From Diphasiastrum complanatum (taxonomy: Eukaryota > Streptophyta > Lycopodiopsida > Lycopodiales > Lycopodiaceae): a stretch of 64,000 nt of DNA. This document shows, in pieces, positions 51,671-61,279 of this stretch. A program made the translations under genes and the position numbers. The stretch is taken from contig CM055093.1 in the NCBI GenBank assembly GCA_029204225.1, positions 47,996,354 through 48,060,353 of the forward strand, given 5' to 3'. The notes below the pieces were generated by a model, which was not told the DNA's origin, did not search any database, and worked only from the letters and a program-made list of their open reading frames with translations. Every line of letters starts with the position of its first letter. Position 1 is the stretch's first letter.

Positions 51671-52964
51671 TTACAAAAAATAGCTATTCAAAAAACTAAA
51701 AGAGAGGCAACACCAACAACAACGACATATCCATCAACAAAACAAATGTTCCTCATGAGTACATGTGGAATAGAACCTGAGGAATACATGCACGGTTATA
51801 GAATAAGATACTTGCTATCATTACTTATCGATGAGAAAAAAAAAATGCACGGGATAAATTTCAAAGTACTAATAATGGTCGACCAATTGAAGGTAACTAT
51901 CTGTAAAACAAGAATATTTAGTATTTTGATATCCCTTTTTTCAGTAATCAATACCTATACTTTATTGTATAAACAATTACTTTATTGTAGGATTTCTTAT
52001 CCATTTATTCAAAAAATTTCAAATCACTATTCCCGAAACAGTACACACGAATTCTACAGCGATTTGTTATTTTGAATCAAATGTAAACAAATCCTACTAC
52101 ACAGTGAGAAATTTGTATTTTGGATACAACATTCCAATCAATGATTGGAATGAAATGACTCGTGCACAATCTGACGCAATTGCATCTGATCTGGATAAAC
52201 ACTTTGGTCACATTGATCAATGTGGAAACAAATTGACAAATGGACCAATCACATTTTCTTCTGTAATACAAATGGTCAATCCTACAATAGCACATCTATT
52301 TGAGTCTCATCCTCAAATACAACAACATAAGGTATAACGAACATTTTTTTATATATTTCTATTATGAAATATGAAAATAATTTTCAACTTAAGTTTATTG
52401 CACGATTTTCAGGTTATCACAGAAGAAGATGTAGCGTCAACAAGTGCTACAAAGGCATATCAAACTCTGTTTATCTATTACATTTTTTAAAGTTTAACTA
52501 TGCAAATATACAAAAAGATACATTAGATAAATTGTTTGAATGCAGGAAAACACACCTCCACCAAAAAGAGCACGAAGAACATTCACATCTACAAATTAGA
52601 ATGCATCAAAAACAAAAAAGTTTACATTGGACAAACAACATCACTGACGAAAAGATATCACCAACACTGTGAAAACCCTCTTTCAAAAATGTTGGCAAAT
52701 GCATCTCTATATGCTCCTTTTAAAAATAATTTTATTATATCTACAATTTGTACTGCTTGTGACAAAAAGATTGCAAATAATTTAGAATCATTCTATATAG
52801 ATCTATTCGCTTCATGTGACTCAAATGGTTATAACATATTGAAAAAAAAACCAAGCAATTCCAAAAAAATATTGGTACTTGAAAAGATGTCATTATATAT
52901 AAATATAATAAAGTTAGTTGTCAACTATAAACAGTTAAAATATGTTTTGATTTATCATTTATGA
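51671..52964 (+). CDS. Candidate spliced gene with C-terminal GIY-YIG nuclease domain
   Basis: Four exons fit. Exon 1 is open from about 51671 (ATG at 51746; CGIEPEEYMHGYRIRYLL) to 51902. Intron 1 is 51903-52059 (CT|GTAAAA ... CTACAG|CG, phase 1). Exon 2 is 52060-52331 (VRNLYFGYNIPINDWNEM, DLDKHFGHIDQCGN, MVNPTIAHLFESHP). Intron 2 is 52332-52412 (AAG|GTATAA ... TTTCAG|GT). Exon 3 is 52413-52443 (VITEEDVAST). Intron 3 is 52444-52545 (A|GTGCTA ... TGCAG|GA). The last exon carries GIY-YIG: IYKLECIKNKKVYIGQT, then the Arg in KRYHQH, the Glu in NNLESFYI and the Asn in GYN, all catalytic-type positions present. A GC-AG alternative (52455-52545) would instead end with a basic tail, PPPKRARR. GIY-YIG enzymes cut DNA. 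The N-terminal region is unknown. It could be a mobile-element or virus-derived gene. Confidence 0.5.
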
Positions 52965-52971
52965 TTCAATG

Positions 52972-53609
52972 ATTCCCAATTATTTTAGACACCAAGACAT
53001 GAAACATTGCAATGATCTTATATATTCCTTGCAAGTTATATCATTTTAAAATTGGATGAAGTTCCAAGAACAAAATACATGTTCAATGCATTATAGGACA
53101 TTACAAAGTTGAAGTCTTCAATTAGCACTATAGAAAATACACAAAAATGACGAGTCTATGAGGCTGGCCTTCGTTTCTAGTTCAAACTCTTGTAGAGAGA
53201 GAAGATCAAACAAGCAAATCTCACCAACCAAGGATTGACTCAAAAACTCAACTCCTACAACTTTGTCGCAGCACGAACAAGACACGAAGGTCGAACGAGA
53301 ACGATTCGCGACAGTCAATGTGTCTTTGACTCAAAGCACAAACGATTCGCGAATCATTCGCAAATTGCAAACACACCTCCAAGACCACAAACCGCAAAAG
53401 GGACGCAAAACGAAAACTACGAAATAACGAAAAGAATGAAAGCAAACGGGAGATTATAAATCAAACAAAGAAAAATCTTTCGCGCTGTCAGCTGGCAGTT
53501 CAATGGGCTTCACGCCCAGCTGAATCGAGTAGCAACGACAGAGACTAACTAACTAGTTGATTAGCGTTAACTAGTCATGTGATTCGACGTTTAGCTATCT
53601 TGTAAACTC
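52972..53609. other. Spacer and element F-like LTR text
   Basis: From about 53230 to 53500 the words 'gattcgcgac', 'gattcgcgaatcattcgcaaat' in pieces, and 'ctttcgcgc' resemble the F LTR at 41545-42000. Copy C starts directly after at 53610. Confidence 0.5.
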
Positions 53610-54222
53610 TGTCAAAATATTGAAAAATATATCTAATGTTGTGAGTAGGGGTCCTAAAAATGCCAAAGATGAATTGAGCTCTTTTGGCTTAGTAAAGAGT
53701 TATCTTAGAATAAAATATTCAAGGTAGGTAGAAGTAGAAACTTGAGCTACCATAGGAATTGCCATTTGTACTTTACATGCCACATTTAATGCATGAAAAG
53801 GCTAGGTGGCACATTTAGACATAGTGAGGTGGCTTGAATAAGTCTAAATAGCTTGAGAGGTGAATCCACAACTCTAATTCAACTCAAAGAAGGAGGAGAG
53901 TCCATGGATCTATATATATGTGATGTACTCTCATTGAGAAAATGATGAAATTTGTGTGTAATGCAAATTTGGAGACAAGCTCTTTGTGCCCTCTCTCTTT
54001 CCACGAGTTTTGTACTTCCTATTTTCTCTCTCTAGTCGAGTAGAGGCATTTATGATGCTTAGTCTTATGTTTTGTTAACAGATCTTGCTTGTAACACAAT
54101 AATATTTCTTGTATGATCAGCTTTCCTATTGACAACCAATGCTAGTCTGATCTTTATGGTATTATTGGGCTTAGGAGATAAAAAATACATGTGTAGGGTG
54201 TCCCACACGTGTGCATTCAGCA
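53610..54222 (+). repeat. 5' LTR of copia family IV copy C (613 bp)
   Basis: It starts TGTCAAAATATTG and ends TTCAGCA directly before the primer-binding site. CACACGTGTG is at 54204-54213, near the end. A TATATATATG box lies in 'ggatctatatatatgtgat' near 53910. Its first 450 bp match the 3' LTR with about 15 differences by eye. Confidence 0.95.
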
Positions 54223-54235
54223 TGGTATCAGAGCC
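54223..54235 (+). other. Primer-binding site, copy C
   Basis: TGGTATCAGAGCC, an exact initiator tRNA-Met complement. A leader of 740 bp (54236-54975) follows, with CACACGTGTG at 54760-54769 and no gene. Confidence 0.95.
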
Positions 54236-54975
54236 TACCTAAGTTTTACAAGCAAATCTAATCAAAAAGTTTGCAGATCTAATCAGATTTCAAGCTAGGA
54301 ATTGTCTAGATTCTACTTTCTAGCTAGTTTGCAGTTTTCTGGTGATTTAGAGCTTCAAACCACTTTGAATGGTCCAGATCAGGTACTGTAGGGAATTTTT
54401 GGTGCTAGCACATGTGACATCTGCCCATTTTCAGTTTGGTGGTTCTCTCTCACCTTAGATCCAAATTTCATGCAAATTAGCCCACTAAAAAGCTAGAAAT
54501 TATTAAAATTTGATGCAATTTGAATTATGACATTTGGATAAGCCAATCGAAAGTTATAAGCTTTTGAAGAGTCATAGGTAGGGCGCCTAGACCTGTGGCA
54601 AATCGTGTGTACATGTCATTTATTGCTTGAATGATCACAATCATCCAGAAGCTGCACAATCTCATCTATATGTGATTTAGACGAAATTTATAGGTTCTAG
54701 GCAAATTGTTTCATAAAAATAGATTGTATTTGAGTCAATTTGACATTTTTGGAATATTTCACACGTGTGAAATTCAGAGAACCATAACTTTTGCCATACT
54801 TCATCTTTTTTTATGACTCAAGTCTTGTTTTAGAGAGATTGTCAAGCTAGTGAGATCTATCTCACAGTTTTTTGCTTAGTCTTACATAGGATTTGGTTTT
54901 GTACCCTTTATTGGTTCCTATAGTGAGAAGATAAGCATTTCTTTCATCCATCTTTTTTTATTTCCATCATTCTTT

Positions 54976-56060
54976 ATGACTTCAATGGGTGTCTTTCTAT
55001 TAGAAGCAAGTGAAAGATTGTCAACCTCCAATTACTCAATTTGGAAGGTTAGATTGGAATATGTCTTAATACTACAAGATGTGATAGATATTGTACTTGG
55101 CATTGAAGAAGAACCTCAAGAAATTCCAAAGTACAAAAAGAGAGCTAGAATGGCTCTGCATTATATTAAGATGAATGTCTCAAATGACATCTTAAGAGAA
55201 ATTGGTGCTTGTACTAATGCCAAAGATGCTTGGGATACTCTCAAGTCTATCTATGAGGCAAAGAATACTTCTAGACTTCTAACACTAAGAAACCAATTTT
55301 TGCAAAGTGTATAGAGAAGTGATGAATGTGCTTCAGCTTATGTAATTAGAGTTAAAGACTTCCATAGAGAATTGTCATGCATAGGAGACTCCATCAACCA
55401 AAATGAACTTGTTCAAGTCATACTTAATGGGTTAACATCCAAGAAGAAGAAAAAAAACATCAAGTGTTTCTTTTGTGGCAAAAAGGGGCATTATGCCACC
55501 AATTGCTTCAAGAAGAAGAATCAATTCAAGCAAGTCAACATTTCTAATTAAGAGAGGGAAGATGCTCATGCAAGTGATGGAGAGGGATCTCTTATGGTCT
55601 CGAGTTTTTCTTCATCACCTTTCAAGAAGGATGGTTCGTGGTATATCGACAGTGGAGCTTCCTCACATATGTGTAGCTCCAAGCATTCTTTTTCATCCAT
55701 GTCACCTTATGAAGGAGCCAAGAAGTCCACCTACACAGCAATTGATCATGAGTGTGCTATTGAAGGAATAGGGACCATTCCCTTAAAGCTTTCTTCATCA
55801 AAAGTTCTTTCTCTGTCTAATGTATTTTTAGTTTCCAAGTTAACAAAAAATCTTATTAGTGTTGGGCAATTGTTTGATAGTGGACTAGATGTGAATTTCA
55901 ATATTGATACATGTACAATCAAGAAGCATGATGAGATCCTTGCATTTGGGTCTAGATATGGTGGAATCTACAAGCTTGATCCCAAAGAGTATGCTAACTC
56001 TTGTGATAGTGCTTTTGCTACTCATATGTCTTTGGAGGAACTATGGCATAGAAGGTTGGG
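54976..56060 (+). pseudogene. gag-pol: Copia gag and protease, copy C
   Basis: The ATG at 54976 starts MTSMGVFLLEASERLSTSNY, followed by VLILQDVIDIVLGIEEEP, KKRARMALHYIKMNVSND and AKDAWDTLKSIYEAKNTSRL. A TAG interrupts at 55313. The same frame continues to ELVQVILNGL, then a deletion leads straight to KKKKNIKCFFCGKKGHYATNC, an intact knuckle. A stop and shift near 55550 precede protease, GSWYIDSGASSHM, with Asp-Ser-Gly at 55648-55656, followed by KLTKNLISVGQLFDSGLDVN and the pre-integrase word ELWHRRLGHPNYSSM. Confidence 0.9.
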
Positions 56061-57150
56061 ACATCCTAACTATAGTTCTATGGTGTCCATGGTCAAGAAA
56101 GCCAAAGCTATTGGCTTGCCTAATCTTATCTCCGAGAATTTCAAGCCATGTGAGGCTTGTGCCATATCTAAGTCTCATAAGAAGCCTTTTTCAAAGTCAT
56201 CTACCAAGACTGGAGCTCATACACTTGGATGTGCACTTCTCATCTTCAAAGAGCAAGGGTGGTGCTACTTGCTTTGTAACTTTCATTGATGATTTCACTA
56301 GATTTACTTGGGTATATCTTCTAGCTTCAAAGTCTATGGTGTTTGACTATTTCCTAAAGTTCAAAGCTCTAGTTGAAAAGCAATTTTCATACAAAATCAA
56401 GATTCTTAGAAGTGATGGAGGTGGTGAGTACACTTCCAATAAATTTCATGATTATTGTGAGCTTGAAGGCATTAAAAGGGAGTTTTCTTGTGCATATACA
56501 CCATCTCAAAATGGGGTGGCTGAAAGAAAGAATAGAACACTGTGTGAATGTGCCAAAACCATTAAAATTGAGGCATCCTTGCCAAAAGACTTTTGGGGTG
56601 AGGCCATCAATTATTCAAACTATATTTTCAATCGACTCCCTCATGTAGCACTTGGAGGAAAGTCACCATATGAAGCACTTTATTTAAAGAAACCTAAGGT
56701 TGAACACCTTAGAGTATTTGGATGCATATGCTTTGTCCATATTCCCTTGGAAACGAGAAAGAAGGATGATCCTTGTTCAAGCAAAGGAGTAATGGTTGGA
56801 TATTCATCCAACAAGAAAGCCTATCGAATCTACATGCTCTCTACTTCTAAAGTAATTGATAGTAGAGATGTAGTTTTTCATGAAGAAGAAAAGTCCAATC
56901 TTGGAGGGGCCGAGATCAAGCAACCTCAAAATCTATCACCTATTGTTATTGAAGACAATCAACATATGGAGGAGTCAAGATTTGAAGATGGAAGTCCTCG
57001 GATTTTCACTCCTAGAAGATCCATGAGCGAGAGATCCGAGCCCAAGAGGCTCACTTATGATGACAAAGAAAAACAAGTGGATCTTGATTCCACTTATGCT
57101 TATTTTGTTTCTCACGAGGAGCACAAAGATGTTCAATACCAAGGAGTGGT
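56061..57150 (+). pseudogene. pol: Copia integrase, copy C (one frameshift)
   Basis: Up to about 56210 the frame reads CEACAISKSHKKPF. A shift there leads to LELIHLDVHFSSS, FVTFIDDFTRFTWVYLL, ILRSDGGGEYTSN and SQNGVAERKNRTLCEC, which together hold the two Asp and one Glu of the DDE core. The C-terminal half is intact (FWGEAINYSNYIFNRLP, LRVFGCICFVHIPLETR, KGVMVGYSSNKKAYRIY, VIDSRDVVFHEEE). The frame ends at about 57150 with SYDDKEKQ-like linker text. Apart from the shift, the catalytic core looks complete. Confidence 0.9.
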
Positions 57151-58551
57151 ATGAGGCCATGATTTTTTACTATGATGCCTTGATCACCAACCACACATGG
57201 GAGCTAGTGGATCCACCACCTAACATGCATATCATTGGATGCAAGTGGGTGTTCAAGATCAAGTACAATCATGATGGCTCCATCAACAAGTACAAGGCAA
57301 AATTATGTGCTAAAGGCTTTGCACAAATATATGGCCTTGACTATGAAGAAACCTTTGCTCCTGTAGCAAAGATGGTGACAATAAGAATCATAATCTCTCT
57401 TGCCTTATTTTCTAACTGGAAACTATTTCAACTTGATGTCTCCAATGCTTTTTTGAATGGCTATCTTGAGGAGGAGATATAAATGGAACAGCCTCAAGGA
57501 TTTATCAAGGATAAATCTAAGGTGTGTTTGCTATTTAGAAGTCTTTATGGCTTGAAGCAAGCACCTAGATCATGGTATTCAAGACTCAACAACTTTCTAC
57601 TTTCATTAGGATTTGTGCTTAGTGACTATGATCCTTCTATGTACTTAAAGTTTGATGGTAGTAATATTGTCATTCTTCTAATGTATGTAGATGACATTAT
57701 TTTTATTGGAAGTTGTTTGATGCTAGTTCAAGATGCATTATGAAAAGAATTTAAAATGCAAGATCTAGGAGAGATCCATTACATTTTGGGCCTTGAGATT
57801 GATTTTCATGAAGAGTATGCTTTTATTTGTCAATCTAGATATGTCTTTTCTATGTTGAGAAAATTCAATATGCAAAATTGTAAAGCATAGATACTCCCAT
57901 AGAGCAACATGTAAAAGATCCTATTAAAGGTGATGAAAGATCCTTTGAGGACATCACACTTTATAGGAGTCTTATAGGCTCTTTAATTTGGCTTACTATC
58001 ACTAGACCCGATTTGAGCTATTGTGTGTACAAATTGAGTCAATTTATGCAAGATCCCAAGATTCAACATTGGAAGATGGCCAAGAGAGTTCTAAGATATG
58101 TATCTTCTACTCAAGATTATGGTTTATTGTACAAGAATGAAGATCTAACCATTGTTGGCTATTCGAATTCTGATTTTGCAAGTGATAAAATGGATTGAAA
58201 GTCCATTAATGCATATACTATTTTTCTTGGAGGCAATCTTGTCTTGGCTTTCAAAGAAGCAAGATACCATATCTCTATCATCTTGTGAGACCGAGTACAA
58301 AGCACTCACTACAAACACATATCGGCACAAGCTCTTGCAAACAGTCCTATTTTTCATGCAAGAAGCAAGCATATAGAAGTGGCACACCATTTTGTAAGGG
58401 AAAAGCTCATTGGAGGTGAAATCAACATGGAACATGTCGACACATCTTAGTGTATTGCTGATCTTCTCACAAAGCCACTTTGCAAAAGTGCCTTCTCAAA
58501 GCATAGGTCTAATCTTGGTCTTATCTTAAGATCAATGCTTGATCCACATTA
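57057..58551 (+). pseudogene. pol: Copia RT and RNase H, copy C
   Basis: The frame 57057-57481 reads NHTWELVDPPP, CKWVFKIKYNHDGSINKYKA, ETFAPVAKMVTIR and QLDVSNAFLNGYLEEEI, then TAA where Tyr is expected (TAT to TAA). It resumes as MEQPQGFIKD, RSLYGLKQAPRSWYSRL and LLMYVDDIIFIG (YVDD at 57684-57695), with a TGA at 57741. After shifts near 57890 come RPDLSYCVYKLSQFM, KRVLRYVSST and LSWLSKKQDTISLSSCETEY. The RNase H end, with 'DLLTKPL', runs to about 58551. At least five lesions are present. Confidence 0.9.
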
Positions 58552-58556
58552 GATAC

Positions 58557-58570
58557 TTTTTTAGGAGGAG
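58557..58570 (+). other. Polypurine tract, copy C
   Basis: TTTTTTAGGAGGAG stands directly before the 3' LTR start at 58571. Confidence 0.8.
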
Positions 58571-59020
58571 TGTCAAAATATTGAAAAATCTATCTAATGT
58601 TGTGAGTAGGGGTCCTAAAAATTCCAAAGATGAATTGAGCTCTTTTGGCTTAGTAAAGAGTTATCTTAGAATAAAATATTCAAGGTAGGTAGAAGTAGAA
58701 ACTCGAGCTACCATAGGAATTGCCATTTTTACTTTACATGCCACATTTAATGCATGAAAAGACTAGGTGGCACAATTAGACATAGTGAGGTGGCTTGAAT
58801 AAGTCTAGATAGCTTGAGAGGTGGATCCACAACTCCAATTCAACTCAAAGGAGGAGGAGAGTCCATGGATCTATATATATGTGATGTACTCTCATTGAGA
58901 AAATGATGAAATTTGTGTGTAATGCAAAGTTGGAGACAAGCTCTTTGTGCCCTCTCTCTCTCCACAAGTTTTGTACTTCCTATTTTCTCTCTCTAGCCGA
59001 GTAGAGACATTTATGATGCT
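58571..59020 (+). repeat. 3' LTR of copy C (truncated)
   Basis: It matches 53610-54059 of the 5' LTR, then changes abruptly at 59021 to element F-like text. The last ~163 bp are missing, so no target-site duplication can be seen. Confidence 0.95.
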
Positions 59021-59145
59021 ACATAAAATTGTTCGCGATAAAGAAGACGAAGAGGACGAATATGAATCAGTCTCACACACACGCTTCCGCGACAGATCAT
59101 AAGGAGAAGTACATATAGGGTTTGTGGAGATCCCTCCTTGCATGC
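59021..59145 (+). repeat. Element F-like LTR fragment
   Basis: 'attgttcgcgata' and 'cttccgcgacagatcataag' resemble F LTR words (41640 region, minus strand). It abuts the broken 3' LTR of copy C. Confidence 0.4.
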
Positions 59146-59260
59146 TATTGGACCCCTATTCATAGCCTCTTCAATTCTATTGGACCCCTAATCATAGCCT
59201 CTTCAATTCCATTGGACCCCTAATGAAGATCTTGTGTTTCCTATTGGACCCCTTGACCAA
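59146..59260 (+). repeat. 32-bp tandem repeat, about three copies
   Basis: The unit 'tattggacccctaatcat' followed by 'agcctcttcaattc' is repeated, with a degenerate fourth copy ending near 59255. Confidence 0.85.
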
Positions 59261-59570
59261 GGACGACTCTTTGACTTCATCACTCATCAAATTACATTAT
59301 CACAAGTGTCAAAACCCTATTCATATGCCTCTCTAGCACGAGATTGCATCATAGCTCACTTTTGGCTCTATAAGAGGCTTTACATGTGGATTTTGCCAAT
59401 TTGCCATCTATGCCAATTTTTGGCCCTATCACAACTCTACATAAAGAAGCTTGATATAAAAACTCTATGAAACCCCTAAAGCTATGATAAATTATTTTAT
59501 ACATGTGGGAACATGCTCCACACATATGAAATGTACTTCACAAACATAAAAGACATTAAATTGCCAAGCT

Positions 59571-60596
59571 AGATTTTTGCGAGTTTTGACAATCTGCGAG
59601 TAAATTCTTTGCGAGTTTTGCGAGTTTTATTTACAAATGATTTCTAAAATTCCATGGCACATGATATGCTATCAGATATATAGGCTTTATATATACTCAT
59701 TTTATATTAGATAGAAACTAAACTTGATTATACCAATGGATTCTACATAAAAAATGGAGCACTTTTGCTCTTTGGACCATCTCAATCCGAGCAATAGTAA
59801 GAAAGTTATGACAGTTCAACGTTTAGACTAGAAAACATTTTCCCCTTGGAATCTAAAAGGGGTAGCACGCCGGCGTGCTATCAACTTGAGTTAAAGACTA
59901 AAAGCTTAAATTGGTAGCACACCGGCGTGCTACCCCTTTCAAGCTCCAAGGAAAAAAAAAAAATTAGCCTAAAAAACTTTGAAGGGCGATAACTTTCTTA
60001 ATATTGCTCGGATTGAGATGATCCAAAAAGCAAAAATGCTCCATTTTTTATGTAGAATACTTTGCTTTAATCAAATTTGATAAAATAAAATAAAATAAAA
60101 TATTTTATTATTTCATCATCTCAACATAAGCTTAATAGTTAAGTTATAGCCTCCATCTAGAACATACAATAAAAATGCTTTTTTTTTTTTTACCAACGTT
60201 GATTTTATGACACATATGGCCACATAACATCATGTCTTTTAATGTATGGTCGTACATCAATCCTTGGTAGTAGACAAAAATATTTTAGCTTGATACATGT
60301 AAAATTAAAGTGATTAAGTTTTCTGCATTCTCAATGATATAGCATACTATGTACAATTTGTAGACATCATTTGCGGACACATCTTTTAGTTAGTAAGAAA
60401 ATAAACAACATGATAATGAAGTGTACAAATAGATTTCACCCCCAAAAGCGAAGTAGAATAAATTAAAAAAACCCAAAAGCAATGTAGCATGCCATGTGCC
60501 ATCAATTTGACGTAATTTAAAAACACTAAACTCCAAAACTCGCAGATGATTTACTCGCAAATTGCCAGACCCCGATTTTTGCGAGTTTTTTCACAT
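59571..60596. mobile_element. Composite repeat bounded by TTTTTGCGAGTTTT words
   Basis: GATTTTTGCGAGTTTT occurs at about 59573 and at about 60577 in the same orientation. Inner words 'tgcgagtaaat' (left) and 'atttactcgca' (right) are inverted. The 325-bp foldback lies between. No coding motif is present. The class is unknown (MITE-like or a foldback nested in another repeat). Confidence 0.5.
59738..60062. repeat. Foldback (MITE-like) repeat with GC palindromes
   Basis: The left arm, 59738-59885, and right arm, about 59914-60062, are inverted copies. Matching pairs include 'ggattctacataaaaaatgg' against 'ccattttttatgtagaatac', and 'ctcaatccgagcaata' against 'tattgctcggattgag'. Near the centre are an 18-bp perfect palindrome, TAGCACGCCGGCGTGCTA, at 59863-59880 and a one-base variant at 59915-59932. 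Confidence 0.9.
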
Positions 60597-60598
60597 CG

Positions 60599-60925
60599 GC
60601 AACCTTCCAACAGATGATGAACGATATTCGAAGTCCATATCTAGGGAAGTTTCTCGTGGTATTTTTGGACGACCTTTTGATTTATAGGACTCTTGAGGGG
60701 ACACTTGAGGAGCATGAAGCGCATTTGCGTACGTTCTTAGATCTTCTAAGGCAGGCAAAAATCTTTATGCTGAGTCTAAGTGTGAATTCTTTCAGACAAG
60801 ACTAAAGTACTTGGGACATATCGTTTCCGATCGAGGTCTTGAGATAGATTGCGATAAGATCTAGAAAATTCGTGATTGGACTATCCTGAAAACCATTAGA
60901 GAAGTTAAATCTTTTTTGGGCTCTA
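60599..60925 (+). pseudogene. pol: Ty3/gypsy reverse transcriptase fragment
   Basis: The frame reads ATFQQMMNDI, then SPYLGKFLVVFLDDLLIY, in which the FLDD box is the gypsy form of the catalytic YxDD motif, followed by EEHEAHLRTFLDLLRQAK. A 1-nt shift near 60755 leads to ESKCEFFQTRLKYLGHIVS, then a TAG, then VKSFLGSM. These are successive gypsy RT motifs, so this is a fragment of one RT and is clearly distinct from the copia copies. It starts right after the composite repeat at 60596. Confidence 0.85.
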
Positions 60926-61279
60926 TGACAAGATCAATAGGAGAGCTCCCTCATTTCCTATAAGAAGGGAGCCTACATACCCACATTTGTGTGTTGGTTG
61001 AGTGTAGTCTTGTGGTGTTACCTTGTGAGGAGAGTGTTGTTTTTCTTTTAGAGTGTGAGGATGAGTATTAGAAGTGTGATATTCTGGTTGTGATGTGTTG
61101 TTGTGTGTTTTGCTTGGTTGGTTGTTTGAGAGTGTGAGATGTAGGAAGAATGAAATAAGGCTCGATAGAGAAAGAGTGTATTCGATAGATGTTACTATCG
61201 GGCTCTATAGAAAGATCTTTTTTCTCATGCCTGGTCATGCCTATCAAACTCAAACAGAACTATTGTGACAATTGCCATA
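60926..61279. other. Spacer
   Basis: GT-rich text at 60980-61140 has no motif I can assign. Confidence 0.4.

Noticed and set aside
52364-52672. 102-codon frame overlapping the GIY-YIG exon
   Set aside because: It runs through predicted intron sequence in a different frame and lacks motifs, so the GIY-YIG reading is preferred.
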